Part shown: positions 35,965 to 45,389 of the stretch, piece after piece
Numbering within the stretch: position 1 is the first letter of the stretch
Layout: every line of letters starts with the position of its first letter
Source: Rariglobus hedericola
Lineage (GTDB): Bacteria > Verrucomicrobiota > Verrucomicrobiia > Opitutales > Opitutaceae
Direction of reading: 5' to 3'
Length of the DNA: 64,000 bases
Assembly (NCBI RefSeq): GCF_007559335.1
Contig: NZ_VMBG01000001.1
Span: 310,001-374,000, forward strand
Position numbers and translations under genes: made by a program
Notes under the pieces: model-generated
Database searches by the model: none
Seen by the model: only the letters and a program-made list of their open reading frames with translations
Told to the model about the DNA's origin: nothing

Positions 35965-36704
35965 TGCCAGTCGACGGTTCAGGCTCACTTCCGCGGGATC
36001 TCACCACGATCAACCGTGAGTTTTATGAAGCGTTGTGGGCCGAGACTTACCTCGAGCAGCCGGAACGGTTTAATACGTGGCCGTTGGTGTCCGGCTTGTT
36101 GCCGCAAGCGCCGATGCGACTCGAATTAGGGCCGGGATTGCGTCCGCGACTGCCGGTGACGGGAACACATTTTGTCGATCTCAGTGAGACGGCGGTCAAA
36201 CAACTGACCGCGCTCGGCGGACGGGCGAAGGTGGGACAGATTACGGCGCTGACGTTCGAAGCAGAGCAGTTTGATCTGGTGGCGGCGTTTGATGTGATCG
36301 AGCACGCGGAGGACGACCGGCGGGTCTTTGCGGAGCTCACGCGTGTGCTGAAAAAAGGAGGCGTGCTGCTGTGTTCGATTCCTTTGCATACGAAGCATTG
36401 GACGACCTTCGATGCGTGTGTCGGGCACGCGCGACGCTACGATCCGAGCGAATTGAAGGCACTGCTGGCTGATCACGGATTGGTGGTCGAGCAAAGTGCG
36501 GTGTTCGGCATGCAGCCCAACAACTCGTGGTTGTTGGATTATGGCGTGCGCATGCTCACTCAACACCGGCGGAAGGCGATGCGTTGGTATAACCGCGTGT
36601 TCATGCCGCTGGGCATGTTGTTTCAGAAGAAGCTGAGGTTTACAGCCGGCCTGATGAATACCGAAGGCGTCCACGAGGTGGCCTTGGTATGCCGGAAGAA
36701 ATAA
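35964..36704 (+). CDS. class I SAM-dependent methyltransferase, coupled to the Cys-cluster gene
   Basis: This 246-residue protein has SAM-binding features: LELGPGLRPRLPV near residue 52, FVDLSETAVKQL and FDLVAAFDVIEHAEDDRRVF, followed by a helical C-terminal part. The substrate is unknown. It overlaps the preceding YkgJ-type gene by one base, implying a functional pair. The next gene (LLM flavoenzyme) converges from the other side, two bases past the stop. Confidence 0.8.
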   Translation: MPVDGSGSLPRDLTTINREFYEALWAETYLEQPERFNTWPLVSGLLPQAPMRLELGPGLRPRLPVTGTHFVDLSETAVKQLTALGGRAKVGQITALTFEAEQFDLVAAFDVIEHAEDDRRVFAELTRVLKKGGVLLCSIPLHTKHWTTFDACVGHARRYDPSELKALLADHGLVVEQSAVFGMQPNNSWLLDYGVRMLTQHRRKAMRWYNRVFMPLGMLFQKKLRFTAGLMNTEGVHEVALVCRKK

Positions 36705-36706
36705 AC

Positions 36707-37768
36707 TCAGGCGTTGATCAGGGCTTTGACCTGTGTGCCGAGCAGCTCGATGGCGCGCAGCATTTGAGGGTGGGGAAGCGAGGCGACGCTCATCTGAAAA
36801 CTGAGGCGATCAATTCCGCCGAGTGATTCGCTGACGGAGCGGATCTTGGTGGCGACGGCCTGTGGGTCTCCGACAAGCAGGGCACCGGTGGGGCCGAGCA
36901 GTGCGTCGAACTGGCGGCGCGTCACCGGTGGCCAGCCACGCTCGCGGCCGATCTCGGTGAAGGCACGCGCGTAGCCGGGGAAAAACTCATCGGCAGCCTG
37001 TTGGGTGGTATCGGCGACATAGCCGAGCATGTGAAGACCGACGCGTAACTGTGCTGGCGCATGGCCGGCTTGCGCACCGGCTTTGCGGTATAAATCGATC
37101 AGCGGGCGGAACCGATGGGGTTCTCCGCCGATGATCGCGACCATGAGTGGCAGGCCGAGTTCTCCGGCCCGCATAAAGGATGCCGGCGTGCCACCGACGC
37201 CGAGCCAGATTGGCAATGATGCCTGCAGCGGACGGGGAAAAACGCCCTGGTGGTCCAAGGCGGCGCGATGGTTTCCAGCCCAGGTGATCGGGTTCTCCGC
37301 GCGGAGTTTCAGGAGGAGCTGAAGTTTCTCTTTAAAGAGCGAATCGTAGTCTTCGAGATCCAGTCCGAAGAGCGGATACGCTTCGACGAAGGACCCGCGA
37401 CCCGCGACGATTTCGGCACGGCCCTGCGAGATCAGATCGATGGTGGCGAAGTCTTGAAACACGCGCACGGGATCGTCGGCGCTAAGCACGGTCACCGCGC
37501 TGGCGAGCCGGATGCGCCGCGTGAGTGCAGCGGCGGCGCCGAGTATCACAGCGGGCGAGGAATCGAGGAAATCATGCCGGTGGTGTTCGCCGATACCGAA
37601 GACATCCAGCCCGCTTTGATCGGCGAGGGTGATCTCCTCGAGGAGCTGTTGAAAACGCTCGACGGGTGAAGGCGTGATTCCCGTGACGGGATCGGGTCGG
37701 ACGGCGACAAAACTATCCAGGCCAAGTTGCATGACGGCGTGATGAAGGTGGTTGCTGATCGTGTTCAC
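36707..37768 (-). CDS. LLM-class flavin-dependent oxidoreductase (luciferase-like)
   Basis: The 353-residue protein belongs to the bacterial-luciferase-like flavin monooxygenase family. Pieces include GIGEHHRHDF near residue 60, ILGAAAALTRRIRLASAVTVL, IDLISQGRAEIVAGRGSF and LPIWLGVGGTP. Such enzymes use FMNH2 to oxidise diverse substrates. No partner reductase is adjacent; an FMN reductase lies 4 kb away at 41636. The substrate is unknown. Confidence 0.88.
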   Translation of the reverse strand: MNTISNHLHHAVMQLGLDSFVAVRPDPVTGITPSPVERFQQLLEEITLADQSGLDVFGIGEHHRHDFLDSSPAVILGAAAALTRRIRLASAVTVLSADDPVRVFQDFATIDLISQGRAEIVAGRGSFVEAYPLFGLDLEDYDSLFKEKLQLLLKLRAENPITWAGNHRAALDHQGVFPRPLQASLPIWLGVGGTPASFMRAGELGLPLMVAIIGGEPHRFRPLIDLYRKAGAQAGHAPAQLRVGLHMLGYVADTTQQAADEFFPGYARAFTEIGRERGWPPVTRRQFDALLGPTGALLVGDPQAVATKIRSVSESLGGIDRLSFQMSVASLPHPQMLRAIELLGTQVKALINA

Positions 37769-37842
37769 GCTGTGTGCAACCGGGGGCGAGTCAAATGACG
37801 CGGTCGCTTCCGCGTCACGAGATATACTGTGCCTGCCCGAAC

Positions 37843-38709
37843 TCAGGTTGTGCCGTCCGACGAACGAAACGTGTGCCAGGCGGCTTTGAACGGCCAGGTG
37901 ACCACGAGCAGCACTCCGCCGATCACCGCGGAAACCGCGATCATGGGCCAGCGAACAGTTTTTAGCGCAGGACCGAGACCGCGTTGCAGTCCCGGCAATC
38001 GCGAGTAAGCCATGGTTGCGGCGGTGATGAGCACGATGCCGATAAATTTTTGTAACGCCGTGACGTGCACCGGGGCGCCGAGGAGATGGGAAACGATTTC
38101 CGTGACCAGGATGCAGCCGACGTAGCCGATGAGAATGAACGCCGTGTGTTCAAGAATCGGATACTTCTCCAGTAACTTCAGGCAGTAACCCGCCACGAAA
38201 CGCAGGGCCAAAATGCCGATGAAAACGCCGAGGCAGACGACCCAGAGCTTGGGACTCATCGCGACAGCGGCCACCACGTTGTCCACACTCAGGCTCAGGT
38301 CCATGAGCTCGATGGCGGCGACCGTGCCCCAGAAGCTTTTACCCGCGACTTTGGCGATGCCGGCTTCTTCACGGGCCGCTTCCTCGGCCTTCGAGGTGAA
38401 GTGAGAGCACATCAGATAGATCAGGTAGGCGGCGCCGATGATCTTGAGCCAGGGATTGTCGATGATGTAGGCGGCGCCGGCCATCGCGAGGCCGCGAAAC
38501 CCGTAGGCGCCGATGATGCCCCAGCGAAGCGCCTTGCGCTTTTGATCCTCGGGCAGGTGATTGGCCATCGCGGCGATCGCGAGGGCGTTGTCCACGCTCA
38601 GCAGGCCTTCGATCAAGATGAGCGAGAGAATGATCGGAATCGCGTCGATCCATTCGGCGCCCGAAGGAAAGGTCAGTGCGACCGGCAGGAGTGAGGCGAG
38701 GCAGTCCAT
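37843..38709 (-). CDS. TerC family integral membrane protein
   Basis: The 288-residue protein has about seven transmembrane segments and the two TerC Asp motifs, SVDNALAIAAM and LSVDNVVAAVAM. TerC/Alx-type proteins are linked to manganese efflux and tellurite or alkaline stress. A yybP-ykoY-type riboswitch was looked for upstream and not recognised. No associated Ter genes are nearby. The downstream neighbour on the same strand is an LLM oxidoreductase. Confidence 0.9.
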   Translation of the reverse strand: MDCLASLLPVALTFPSGAEWIDAIPIILSLILIEGLLSVDNALAIAAMANHLPEDQKRKALRWGIIGAYGFRGLAMAGAAYIIDNPWLKIIGAAYLIYLMCSHFTSKAEEAAREEAGIAKVAGKSFWGTVAAIELMDLSLSVDNVVAAVAMSPKLWVVCLGVFIGILALRFVAGYCLKLLEKYPILEHTAFILIGYVGCILVTEIVSHLLGAPVHVTALQKFIGIVLITAATMAYSRLPGLQRGLGPALKTVRWPMIAVSAVIGGVLLVVTWPFKAAWHTFRSSDGTT

Positions 38710-38848
38710 GTAATAACAGGCGACTCGGAAGCGTCTTTACCCAACTGGCAACAGCGCAATTCAGCCGGTTGTTTCCTAGCTTGGACTTGGTGGTGAGCCG
38801 GAGAGAGTTTGCGCCCGATCACGAAAATCCGATGCAGCGTTAAGGGCG

Positions 38849-39334
38849 TTACGATTTTTTCGCGGACTGTTCGATGAGCAGGTTTTCGGGCATCGCCAGC
38901 AACGGATCACCGCTGGTCTGTTGTGCATCAACAGCAGCGATGAGGCGCTTCATGACTTCGACCAGCTCACGGGATTGGGAGGGCTTGACCAGGTAGGCGT
39001 TCGCACCGTTTTTCCGGCTGAAATCGATATCTGTAAGCTGGCTCGAAGACGTGAGCATCACGATCGGCAGCGCCGCGAACTTCCCATGACTGCGCACCCA
39101 GGCGAGCACTTCCAAGCCGGTGACCTCGGGCATTTTGATATCCAGTATAAGCAGCTGCGGCCGCGGGTGGGCGGTCTGGTCCGAATACGCGCCGATGCCG
39201 TCCAGATATGAAATCACATCGCTGCCATCGATCACGATCGTGAGCTGGGCTGGCGCCAGCGGAACGAACGCTCTTCTCATAAAGAACGCATCGTTCTCGT
39301 CATCCTCGGCGTATAAAACGTGGCTTAACAACAT
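38849..39334 (-). CDS. single-domain response regulator (CheY/Rcp1-like)
   Basis: The 161-residue protein is a receiver domain without an output domain. It has the acidic pair in VLYAEDDENDAF, the phosphorylated Asp in LLILDIKMPEVTG (about residue 68) and the conserved Lys in AYLVKPS. It lies three bases downstream of a GAF/PAS histidine kinase gene on the same strand, which resembles phytochrome-kinase/Rcp1 pairs. It is likely that kinase's phosphorelay partner. Confidence 0.9.
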   Translation of the reverse strand: MLLSHVLYAEDDENDAFFMRRAFVPLAPAQLTIVIDGSDVISYLDGIGAYSDQTAHPRPQLLILDIKMPEVTGLEVLAWVRSHGKFAALPIVMLTSSSQLTDIDFSRKNGANAYLVKPSQSRELVEVMKRLIAAVDAQQTSGDPLLAMPENLLIEQSAKKS

Positions 39335-39337
39335 GGT

Positions 39338-41482
39338 TTAAATTCCTGCGGCTGATTCCAATTCCACGCAAAACGTGCAGCCGTTGCCCGGAGTTGATTC
39401 TACTTTGATGGATCCGCCCATGCGCTCGACGGCTTTCCGAACCACGGCGAGCCCGATTCCCGTGCCTTCTTCCTTATTGGGGGTGATTTGGTAGAAAATA
39501 TCGAAGATCTTTTGTTGGGCGGCGGCGGGAATACCGATGCCGTTGTCCTGGATGAACAGGTTCACGCGACCGTGAGTGGCCTCGGTCCAGATTTTCACTT
39601 TGGGCTTGGTCCCCGCCGGCACAAACTTGATGGCATTAGAAAGCAGGTTGGACACGCATTGGGTCAATAGCGCGGGATTGGCCCGCACGGCGTGGAGCGG
39701 AACCGTCACGTTGATCTCGGTCTGCTGCGTGGTGAACTGGGGATAGGTTTCCACGATGCCGGAGATAAACGAACCGAGTGCGATGCGTTCCAGTGGCGTT
39801 TCGTTTTGCGCGACACGGCTGATGACGAGCACATCGCTGATGAGACGATCCATGCGATCCGACGCCGTGATGATACGGCGCGAATAATCCCTGGCCTCCT
39901 CGCTGGCCACGGCAGCAAACTCGTCTGCGAGAAGCTGCGCGTAGCTCTGCATGGCGCGCAACGGGGCGCGGAGGTCGTGGGAAATACTGTAAGAAAACGC
40001 CTCCAGTTCCTTGAACTTGGCATCGATTGTGGCGGTGCGTTCGGCGACACGTTGTTCCAAGTTGCGATTTTGCTGGGCCAGCAAGGATTCGGAGCTGCGT
40101 AGCGCTTCCTCGGTCTGGCGCATCGCGGTGATGTCACGCGAGACGCTGAGGATATTCACAATCTTTTGGTTGGCGTCCCGGATCGGCGTCACGATGACAT
40201 CCCACCACTTGGCCGTGCCTGCGCAGGTCGGGCAGAATCCGCGGAAGCGTCCGGCGCCGCCCTCAAGGGCTGTTTTCAGGGCGGCTACAGCCTCGAGATG
40301 GGTGGGCGAATCAGCCCAGAAGTCTTGCCAGATCTTGTCTTTGATCGACGAGAAATCGCATACCTCCATGACGACCTTTCCGTTTTCGCTCATCCATTTC
40401 AGGCGCCCGTCCAGCTCCAGCACCTTCACGCAGTCGGTCGTGGCGCCCATGATGCTTTCGAGATAGGCGGCGTTTTCACGCACGGTCATTTCGGCCGCAC
40501 GTTGCTCGGTCACGTCAAACACCACGTTGATCAGTCCGATGAGCTTGCCACTGGCATCAAACAACGGATCCGGATGCGGGACGATCCAGCGACGAGAACC
40601 ATCGGGGCGGATGACCATCGCTTCCAGACCGCGAATAGAGCGTTGCTCACTGAGAGCGACGGCGGTTGCGCACGTTGCTTTGTCGACAGGCGTGCCATCT
40701 AGATAGTTCAGCTCGTGGGCGCAGCACCAGCGGTCACGGCCGATTTCCGGCTGCCGGCCAAAAAGCTGGACCGCCGCCTCGTTATAAAAACTAACGAAAC
40801 CATTTTCATCCAGCGTGTAGCAGGCAACGGGGAGCGCGGTCAGCAACGCCGCCTGTTTTTGCTCCAGTGCACGCAGTTGAATCTCCGCCGTTTTGCGCAC
40901 GGAAATATCGCTGAGCACACTGGTCCCGGCGGCCACGAAACGGGCGAGCGTTTCGATTACCCGCAGGTCCTCTTTGTCGAAGGGGCGGGGATTGGTATGG
41001 GAGATGATCCAGATCGTGCCGATGGCAACGCCCTGGCGGTAGAATGGCGTGAGCAACACTTCGCGGATCGGTGTCTTGAGATTCGCGATGTAAGGATAAA
41101 AGCGCTCGGGGTCCTCCATCAGATGAACCTCATTACGGTCCAGGACGACACCGCAGGGACTGAAGCGGCGGGGCAGGGTGCCGCCTTTGAAGGGCGCGAA
41201 GACGCCGGCGGTGGCATGCCAGCGGAACACTTCGTTTTCGCCATCCATCTCTTCAATGCTGATACCGGCCGAGTCGGCGTCGCAGAGCGACAAGGCGGTG
41301 TCCACGAGCACTTGAAGAATCGTTTCCGGCGCGGTTTCCAACGCGCGGACAATCTTCACCAGCGCCTCGTTCTCCGCTTTAAAATCGGGCTCGCGCGCGG
41401 ATCGTGATGATAACTCCGACGTGATGTCGATGTCTTCAAGCGTGTTCATGCGGCAGGCGGATTGCAGAGTGGGCTGAAGCAT
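39338..41482 (-). CDS. GAF/PAS sensor histidine kinase
   Basis: The 714-residue soluble kinase has a GAF-like domain (about residues 45-200), two PAS domains (about 215-330 and 345-455) and a coiled coil (LAQQNRNLEQRVAERTATID). HisKA follows with SYSISHDLRAPLRAMQS (His about residue 500), then HATPase ([29 protein letters not shown]). It has no chromophore Cys that I can see. An ATG 33 bases downstream is an alternative start. It is directly followed by its likely response regulator at 38849. The signal is unknown. Confidence 0.9.
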   Translation of the reverse strand: MLQPTLQSACRMNTLEDIDITSELSSRSAREPDFKAENEALVKIVRALETAPETILQVLVDTALSLCDADSAGISIEEMDGENEVFRWHATAGVFAPFKGGTLPRRFSPCGVVLDRNEVHLMEDPERFYPYIANLKTPIREVLLTPFYRQGVAIGTIWIISHTNPRPFDKEDLRVIETLARFVAAGTSVLSDISVRKTAEIQLRALEQKQAALLTALPVACYTLDENGFVSFYNEAAVQLFGRQPEIGRDRWCCAHELNYLDGTPVDKATCATAVALSEQRSIRGLEAMVIRPDGSRRWIVPHPDPLFDASGKLIGLINVVFDVTEQRAAEMTVRENAAYLESIMGATTDCVKVLELDGRLKWMSENGKVVMEVCDFSSIKDKIWQDFWADSPTHLEAVAALKTALEGGAGRFRGFCPTCAGTAKWWDVIVTPIRDANQKIVNILSVSRDITAMRQTEEALRSSESLLAQQNRNLEQRVAERTATIDAKFKELEAFSYSISHDLRAPLRAMQSYAQLLADEFAAVASEEARDYSRRIITASDRMDRLISDVLVISRVAQNETPLERIALGSFISGIVETYPQFTTQQTEINVTVPLHAVRANPALLTQCVSNLLSNAIKFVPAGTKPKVKIWTEATHGRVNLFIQDNGIGIPAAAQQKIFDIFYQITPNKEEGTGIGLAVVRKAVERMGGSIKVESTPGNGCTFCVELESAAGI

Positions 41483-41635
41483 GAAGGTGGTGTTTAAAGA
41501 CGAAATATTGACGCGGAATTCGAGCCGGATTTGCGATTAAATGCACCACCCTAAACTCAAATGGCCACTTTAAAGACCATCCGGTTTGGGCGAAGATTTG
41601 ACCCCTCGATAGGGCAATGATCGATGGTCGTCCGG

Positions 41636-42211
41636 TCAGGCTGTGGCAGGGCCCATTTTACGGGTTGTTTCAACCAAGGCGCCGGCGAGGGTTTGAACGG
41701 CTTTAAACGCACGCGTATCGATCAGGTTGCCATCGGCTTCGAATGCTTTGTTGGCATGCGGTAGAATCGCTTGCACAGGCACGACGTGGCAGCCGAGTTG
41801 AAGCAAGAGTTGCTGTGCGAGTTTCTGTGAACGCACGCCGCCAAAAGGCCCGGGCGAGGCCGAGACGACCGCGGCGACCTTGCCGGGAAACGGGTCCTCA
41901 TCGGCGCGTGAGCACCAGTCGAGGGTGTTCTTCAGAAGCGGCGTGATCATCGAATTGTATTCCGGCGAGGCGATGAGCAGTCCGGGGTGACTGTTAATCA
42001 GTTCGATCAATTTAACCGCGTTGGACGGCAAGCCCTCGGCTTCTTCGAGATCACCGTGATACAGTGGCAACACGTAGTCGTTGAGATCGATCAACGTCAC
42101 TTCACCGCCTGCTTCGCGCACGGCGGTCACCGCGACCGCGAGAAGTTTCCTGTTCAACGATTCACGCCGGGCACTGGCGGAAAAAGCGAGGATGCGAGGG
42201 GCGGATGACAT
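41636..42211 (-). CDS. NADPH-dependent FMN reductase
   Basis: The 191-residue flavodoxin-like protein has AFSASARRESLNRKL at the N-terminus, ASPEYNSMITPLLKNTLDW and SASPGPFGGVRSQKLAQQ, typical of chromate/azo-type FMN reductases. It would pass electrons from NADPH to FMN. The LLM flavoenzyme at 36707 is a possible but distant partner. Confidence 0.88.
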   Translation of the reverse strand: MSSAPRILAFSASARRESLNRKLLAVAVTAVREAGGEVTLIDLNDYVLPLYHGDLEEAEGLPSNAVKLIELINSHPGLLIASPEYNSMITPLLKNTLDWCSRADEDPFPGKVAAVVSASPGPFGGVRSQKLAQQLLLQLGCHVVPVQAILPHANKAFEADGNLIDTRAFKAVQTLAGALVETTRKMGPATA

Positions 42212-42280
42212 GGTTGCATTTAATACATACGGCGGCTCACGCGCAAGCGGGCGCAGTGCAGGACAGTTTGCCCCGGCGGC

Positions 42281-43468
42281 TTAGTTGCTCTGCGGTCCGA
42301 TGCGCAGCAGGCGGCCGTTTTCTGCATCGGTGAGCACATAGATAAATCCGTCCGGGCCTTGGCGCACGTCGCGCACACGGTCGCCGATGATGAGCGATTG
42401 CTGGCCGATCACGTTGCCCTCGACATCAAGGTCGATGTGGCGGACTTCTTTGCGCTTGAGCGATCCCGAAAAGAGGTCGCCGCGCCACTGAGGAAATTTG
42501 TCGCCCCTGTAGAAAAGGAGTCCGCTCGGGGCTTGGGCGGGTGACCATACGACGACCGGATCAACCATGCCGGGACGCGATGTTTCGCGGCTGATGATAC
42601 CGAACGTGTATTCAATACTGTAAGTCGCGCGCGGCCAGCCGTAGTTGCCGCCGGCGGTGAGCCGGTTCAGTTCGTCGCCGCCGCGCGAGCCGTGTTCGTT
42701 GGCCCAGATGCGGCCGCTCACGGCATCGCGAGCGAGGCCTTGGACGTTGCGATGGCCGTAGGTCCAGATGAACGGATCAACACCCGCGCGGCCGGCGAAA
42801 GGGTTATCAGGCGGAACGGTGCCGTCGTCGCGCAGGCGGAGAATTTTGCCGAGCTGGCTGTCGAGTTTCTGCGCTTGTTCACGCATCAACTGGCCGTCGA
42901 GGCGCAAGGGTGGATTGCCCCCGTCGCCGAGTGCGAGGAGCAGTGTGCCGTCGGGCAGCCACAACAGCCGCGAGCCAAAGTGAGCGAAGCCGGGTTTGGC
43001 GGGCGAGACGATGTGAAGGACTTGAAAATCGGTGATGCTAGTGAGGTCTTCGGAAAGACGTCCGCGGGCAAGTCGCGTGCTGCTGCTCTCGGAGGTGCCG
43101 GTGCCATAGGTGAGATAGACCCAGCGGTTTTCTGCGAAATGCGGATGGAGAGAGACGTCCATCAAAAGACTGCGCTCACCGGAACGAATTTCCGACAAGC
43201 CGGAGATGGGCTCGGACGCCAGTGCGCCGTTGCGTGCGAGGCGAAGGTGGCCGAATTTTTCGGCGATCAACATTTCGCCGGTTGGGAGCCAAGCCACGGA
43301 CCACGGGTGCACAAGTCCGTTGATCACGGTCACGGCTTGCCAGCCGGTGGCGTGAGGTGCTTTGCCCGTGGGCATGACGGGGCCGGAGGGCACGCGAAAC
43401 ATCCAAGTCAACGCGGCGGCGAGAGAAAGTGCGACGATGCCTGCGATGACCAAGGGGCGACGTTTCAT
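42281..43468 (-). CDS. PQQ-dependent sugar dehydrogenase (GSDH-like)
   Basis: The 395-residue protein matches glucose/sorbosone dehydrogenases with a six-bladed beta-propeller. LVHPWSVAWLPTGEMLIAEK and YGHRNVQGLARD are typical. One N-terminal hydrophobic segment (VIAGIVALSLAAALTWMF) places it outside the cytoplasm, possibly anchored. The start at 43468 is chosen because the signal begins there. No PQQ synthesis genes are in the window, so the cofactor must come from elsewhere. Confidence 0.85.
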   Translation of the reverse strand: MKRRPLVIAGIVALSLAAALTWMFRVPSGPVMPTGKAPHATGWQAVTVINGLVHPWSVAWLPTGEMLIAEKFGHLRLARNGALASEPISGLSEIRSGERSLLMDVSLHPHFAENRWVYLTYGTGTSESSSTRLARGRLSEDLTSITDFQVLHIVSPAKPGFAHFGSRLLWLPDGTLLLALGDGGNPPLRLDGQLMREQAQKLDSQLGKILRLRDDGTVPPDNPFAGRAGVDPFIWTYGHRNVQGLARDAVSGRIWANEHGSRGGDELNRLTAGGNYGWPRATYSIEYTFGIISRETSRPGMVDPVVVWSPAQAPSGLLFYRGDKFPQWRGDLFSGSLKRKEVRHIDLDVEGNVIGQQSLIIGDRVRDVRQGPDGFIYVLTDAENGRLLRIGPQSN

Positions 43469-43548
43469 TGAACCGCACGGTAGGTGCGAGGTGTTGTTGG
43501 TCAAGAAGCGGACCGGATGTTGAGGCGAAGAAGGCGAGTGTCTCTGCA

Positions 43549-44475
43549 TCAACCAAAGACGGACCAGCCGGTGCGTTGCGCCAGCATCTCCAGGGCTGCG
43601 GTGCCGAGGAGTGAGTTGCCGCTGGCGTCGAGACCGGGCGACCAGACGGCGATGACTGCTTTGTTAGGAACGATCGCGAGAATGCCGCCGCCGACTCCGC
43701 TCTTGCCGGGAAGACCGACGCGAAACGCGAAATCGCCGGCTCCATCGTAATGGCCGCAGGTCATCATGAGGGCGTTAATACGACGCGCGCGACGTGGTGA
43801 CACGACATTGAAACCCGTGGCGGGATTACGTCCATTGTTGGCGAGAAACAGGCCGGATTGCGCGAGCTGCCGGCAGGTCATGGCGATCGCGCATTGATGA
43901 AAATACACGCCGAGCACCTCGGCGGCGGGATGCCGGACCACGCCGAAGGAACGCATGAAGTGGGCGAGCGCCATGTTGCGGTCACCGTGGGCCTGCTCGG
44001 ATTCGGCGACGAGCCGGTCGATGTTGATCGCATCGTCGTTGGCGAGGAAGCGCACGAAACGCAGGATTTCGCCAATGGCCTCCTTTGGACGATGTCCGCC
44101 GAGGATGACATCGGTGACGGCGATGGCGCCGGCATTGACGAAGGGATTGCGCGGTTTGCCCTGTTCTTGCTCGAGCTGGACGATGGAGTTGAAGGCGTTA
44201 CCCGAGGGTTCGCGATCAACGCGCTCCCAGAGCCGGTCACCGATCTGGCCGAGGGCGAGCGTGAGCGTAAACAATTTAGAAATACTCTGGATCGAGAATG
44301 ATTCGTCGGCATCGCCCGCCGTGATCACGGGGCCGTTCACGGGGGCCACCGCAATGCCGAATTTGTCCGAGGAAACTTTGGCCAGTTGCGGGATATAATC
44401 CGCCACCCGGCCCTTGTCAGCGCGGGTGCTCAACTCGAGGTGGATCTCGTTCACCCATTGTTTTAGCTCATCCAT
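43549..44475 (-). CDS. glsA: glutaminase
   Basis: This 308-residue serine-dependent enzyme hydrolyses glutamine to glutamate and ammonia. It has the beta-lactamase-like catalytic motif [17 protein letters not shown] (Ser and Lys), [14 protein letters not shown] and [14 protein letters not shown]. Length is normal. It lies upstream of the PQQ dehydrogenase on the same strand with an 80-base gap, so a joint transcript is possible. Confidence 0.93.
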   Translation of the reverse strand: MDELKQWVNEIHLELSTRADKGRVADYIPQLAKVSSDKFGIAVAPVNGPVITAGDADESFSIQSISKLFTLTLALGQIGDRLWERVDREPSGNAFNSIVQLEQEQGKPRNPFVNAGAIAVTDVILGGHRPKEAIGEILRFVRFLANDDAINIDRLVAESEQAHGDRNMALAHFMRSFGVVRHPAAEVLGVYFHQCAIAMTCRQLAQSGLFLANNGRNPATGFNVVSPRRARRINALMMTCGHYDGAGDFAFRVGLPGKSGVGGGILAIVPNKAVIAVWSPGLDASGNSLLGTAALEMLAQRTGWSVFG

Positions 44476-44597
44476 GCACGCAACCTAACGAGTGCCGGGC
44501 GGGAGACCAGCATGCTTACGCGGCGTGTGTTGAGGAATTTTCCGAGATGAGTCGGGGGAATTTTTTCAGCGGTGTCCTCCGGGACTGAGTTCGTTCG

Positions 44598-44627
44598 TTG
44601 AACTTCTGAAACCAAACGCCATTTAAT
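44598..44627 (+). promoter_or_regulatory. possible promoter of the 44647 SRPBCC gene
   Basis: TTGAAC at 44598 and TTTAAT at 44622 are spaced by 18 bases, followed by GAGG just before the start codon at 44647. The boxes are near consensus and lie in the right place, though the implied leader is short. Confidence 0.4.
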
Positions 44628-44646
44628 TGTTCAACCGAGGACTCCC

Positions 44647-45093
44647 ATGCCTACCCACACCATTCGCCTGCACCGCGTCTTTAAATCATCGCCGGAAAAA
44701 GTGTATCGCGCGTTTCTCGACGCCGATGCCATGTGCCGCTGGTTGCCGCCTTTCGGCTTCGTTGGAAAGATGCACCACTTCGAGCCGAAGGTTGGCGGCA
44801 GTTTCAAGATGTCGTTCATCAATTTCGGATCAGGCAAAGGGCACAGCTTTGGCGGCACCTTTCTGGAGCTCGTTCCTCACGAGCAGCTTCGTTACAATGA
44901 CAAATTCGACGATCCCGCGTTGCCGGGAGAAATGACTGTGACGGTGACATTGAAAACGGTGCTCTGCGGAACCGAGATTAACATCGAGCAGTCGGGCGTG
45001 CCCGAGGTTATCCCGGCTGAGATGTGTTATCTCGGCTGGCAGGAATCGCTCATCCAGCTGGCTCACCTCGTGGAGCCGGAAATTCCAAAGTGA
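44647..45093 (+). CDS. SRPBCC/AHSA1-type protein
   Basis: The 148-residue protein belongs to the START/Bet v1-like AHSA1 group: IRLHRVFKSSPEKVYRAFLD at the N-terminus, WLPPFGFVGKM, GGTFLELVPHEQLRY and WQESLIQLAHL near the end. These have a hydrophobic ligand pocket; biological roles are mostly unknown. A Shine-Dalgarno-like GAGG precedes the ATG. It runs into a convergent gene, overlapping it by 31 bases. It is one of three AHSA1-type genes in 12 kb. Confidence 0.82.
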   Translation: MPTHTIRLHRVFKSSPEKVYRAFLDADAMCRWLPPFGFVGKMHHFEPKVGGSFKMSFINFGSGKGHSFGGTFLELVPHEQLRYNDKFDDPALPGEMTVTVTLKTVLCGTEINIEQSGVPEVIPAEMCYLGWQESLIQLAHLVEPEIPK

Positions 45094-45389
45094 TCATCCG
45101 CTGGTGTCGGTGCAGCTCGTTGATCCCGACGGCTGGCGAGTAGGATAAACGCAGCCAGTCCTGCGGTCGCACCGAGCCACGCCAGTAGGGTTGCGTAGGC
45201 TATAGGGACCGGCGTTGAGGCGCCGCAGATCTCGGGGCCACTCAAACCGAGGACCGCCCCCGCGCCGGCGTAGGCCAGCACGCACAGCATGCATTTGGGC
45301 GCGAGTGCGAGCAACGCCGCCGGCAGCAGCCAGTGGATGGCGCGACGCGGAACCTCAGGTTGTCGCGAAGGCATCGGCGGATTGCTCAT
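45063..45389 (-). CDS. small cysteine-containing membrane protein
   Basis: The 108-residue protein has two hydrophobic segments (about residues 20-52 and 60-85) around PKCMLCVLAYAGAG, where two Cys in CMLC could bind metal or redox-cycle. I do not know its function. It is the last gene of the ArsR-AHSA1-DUF899 series, overlapping DUF899 by about 35 bases (start uncertain, another ATG 12 bases in) and the convergent SRPBCC gene at its 3' end. Confidence 0.6.
   Translation of the reverse strand: MSNPPMPSRQPEVPRRAIHWLLPAALLALAPKCMLCVLAYAGAGAVLGLSGPEICGASTPVPIAYATLLAWLGATAGLAAFILLASRRDQRAAPTPADDHFGISGSTR

Noticed and set aside
38710-38848. Possible yybP-ykoY riboswitch upstream of TerC
   Set aside because: The conserved internal motifs of that riboswitch are not found in the sequence.
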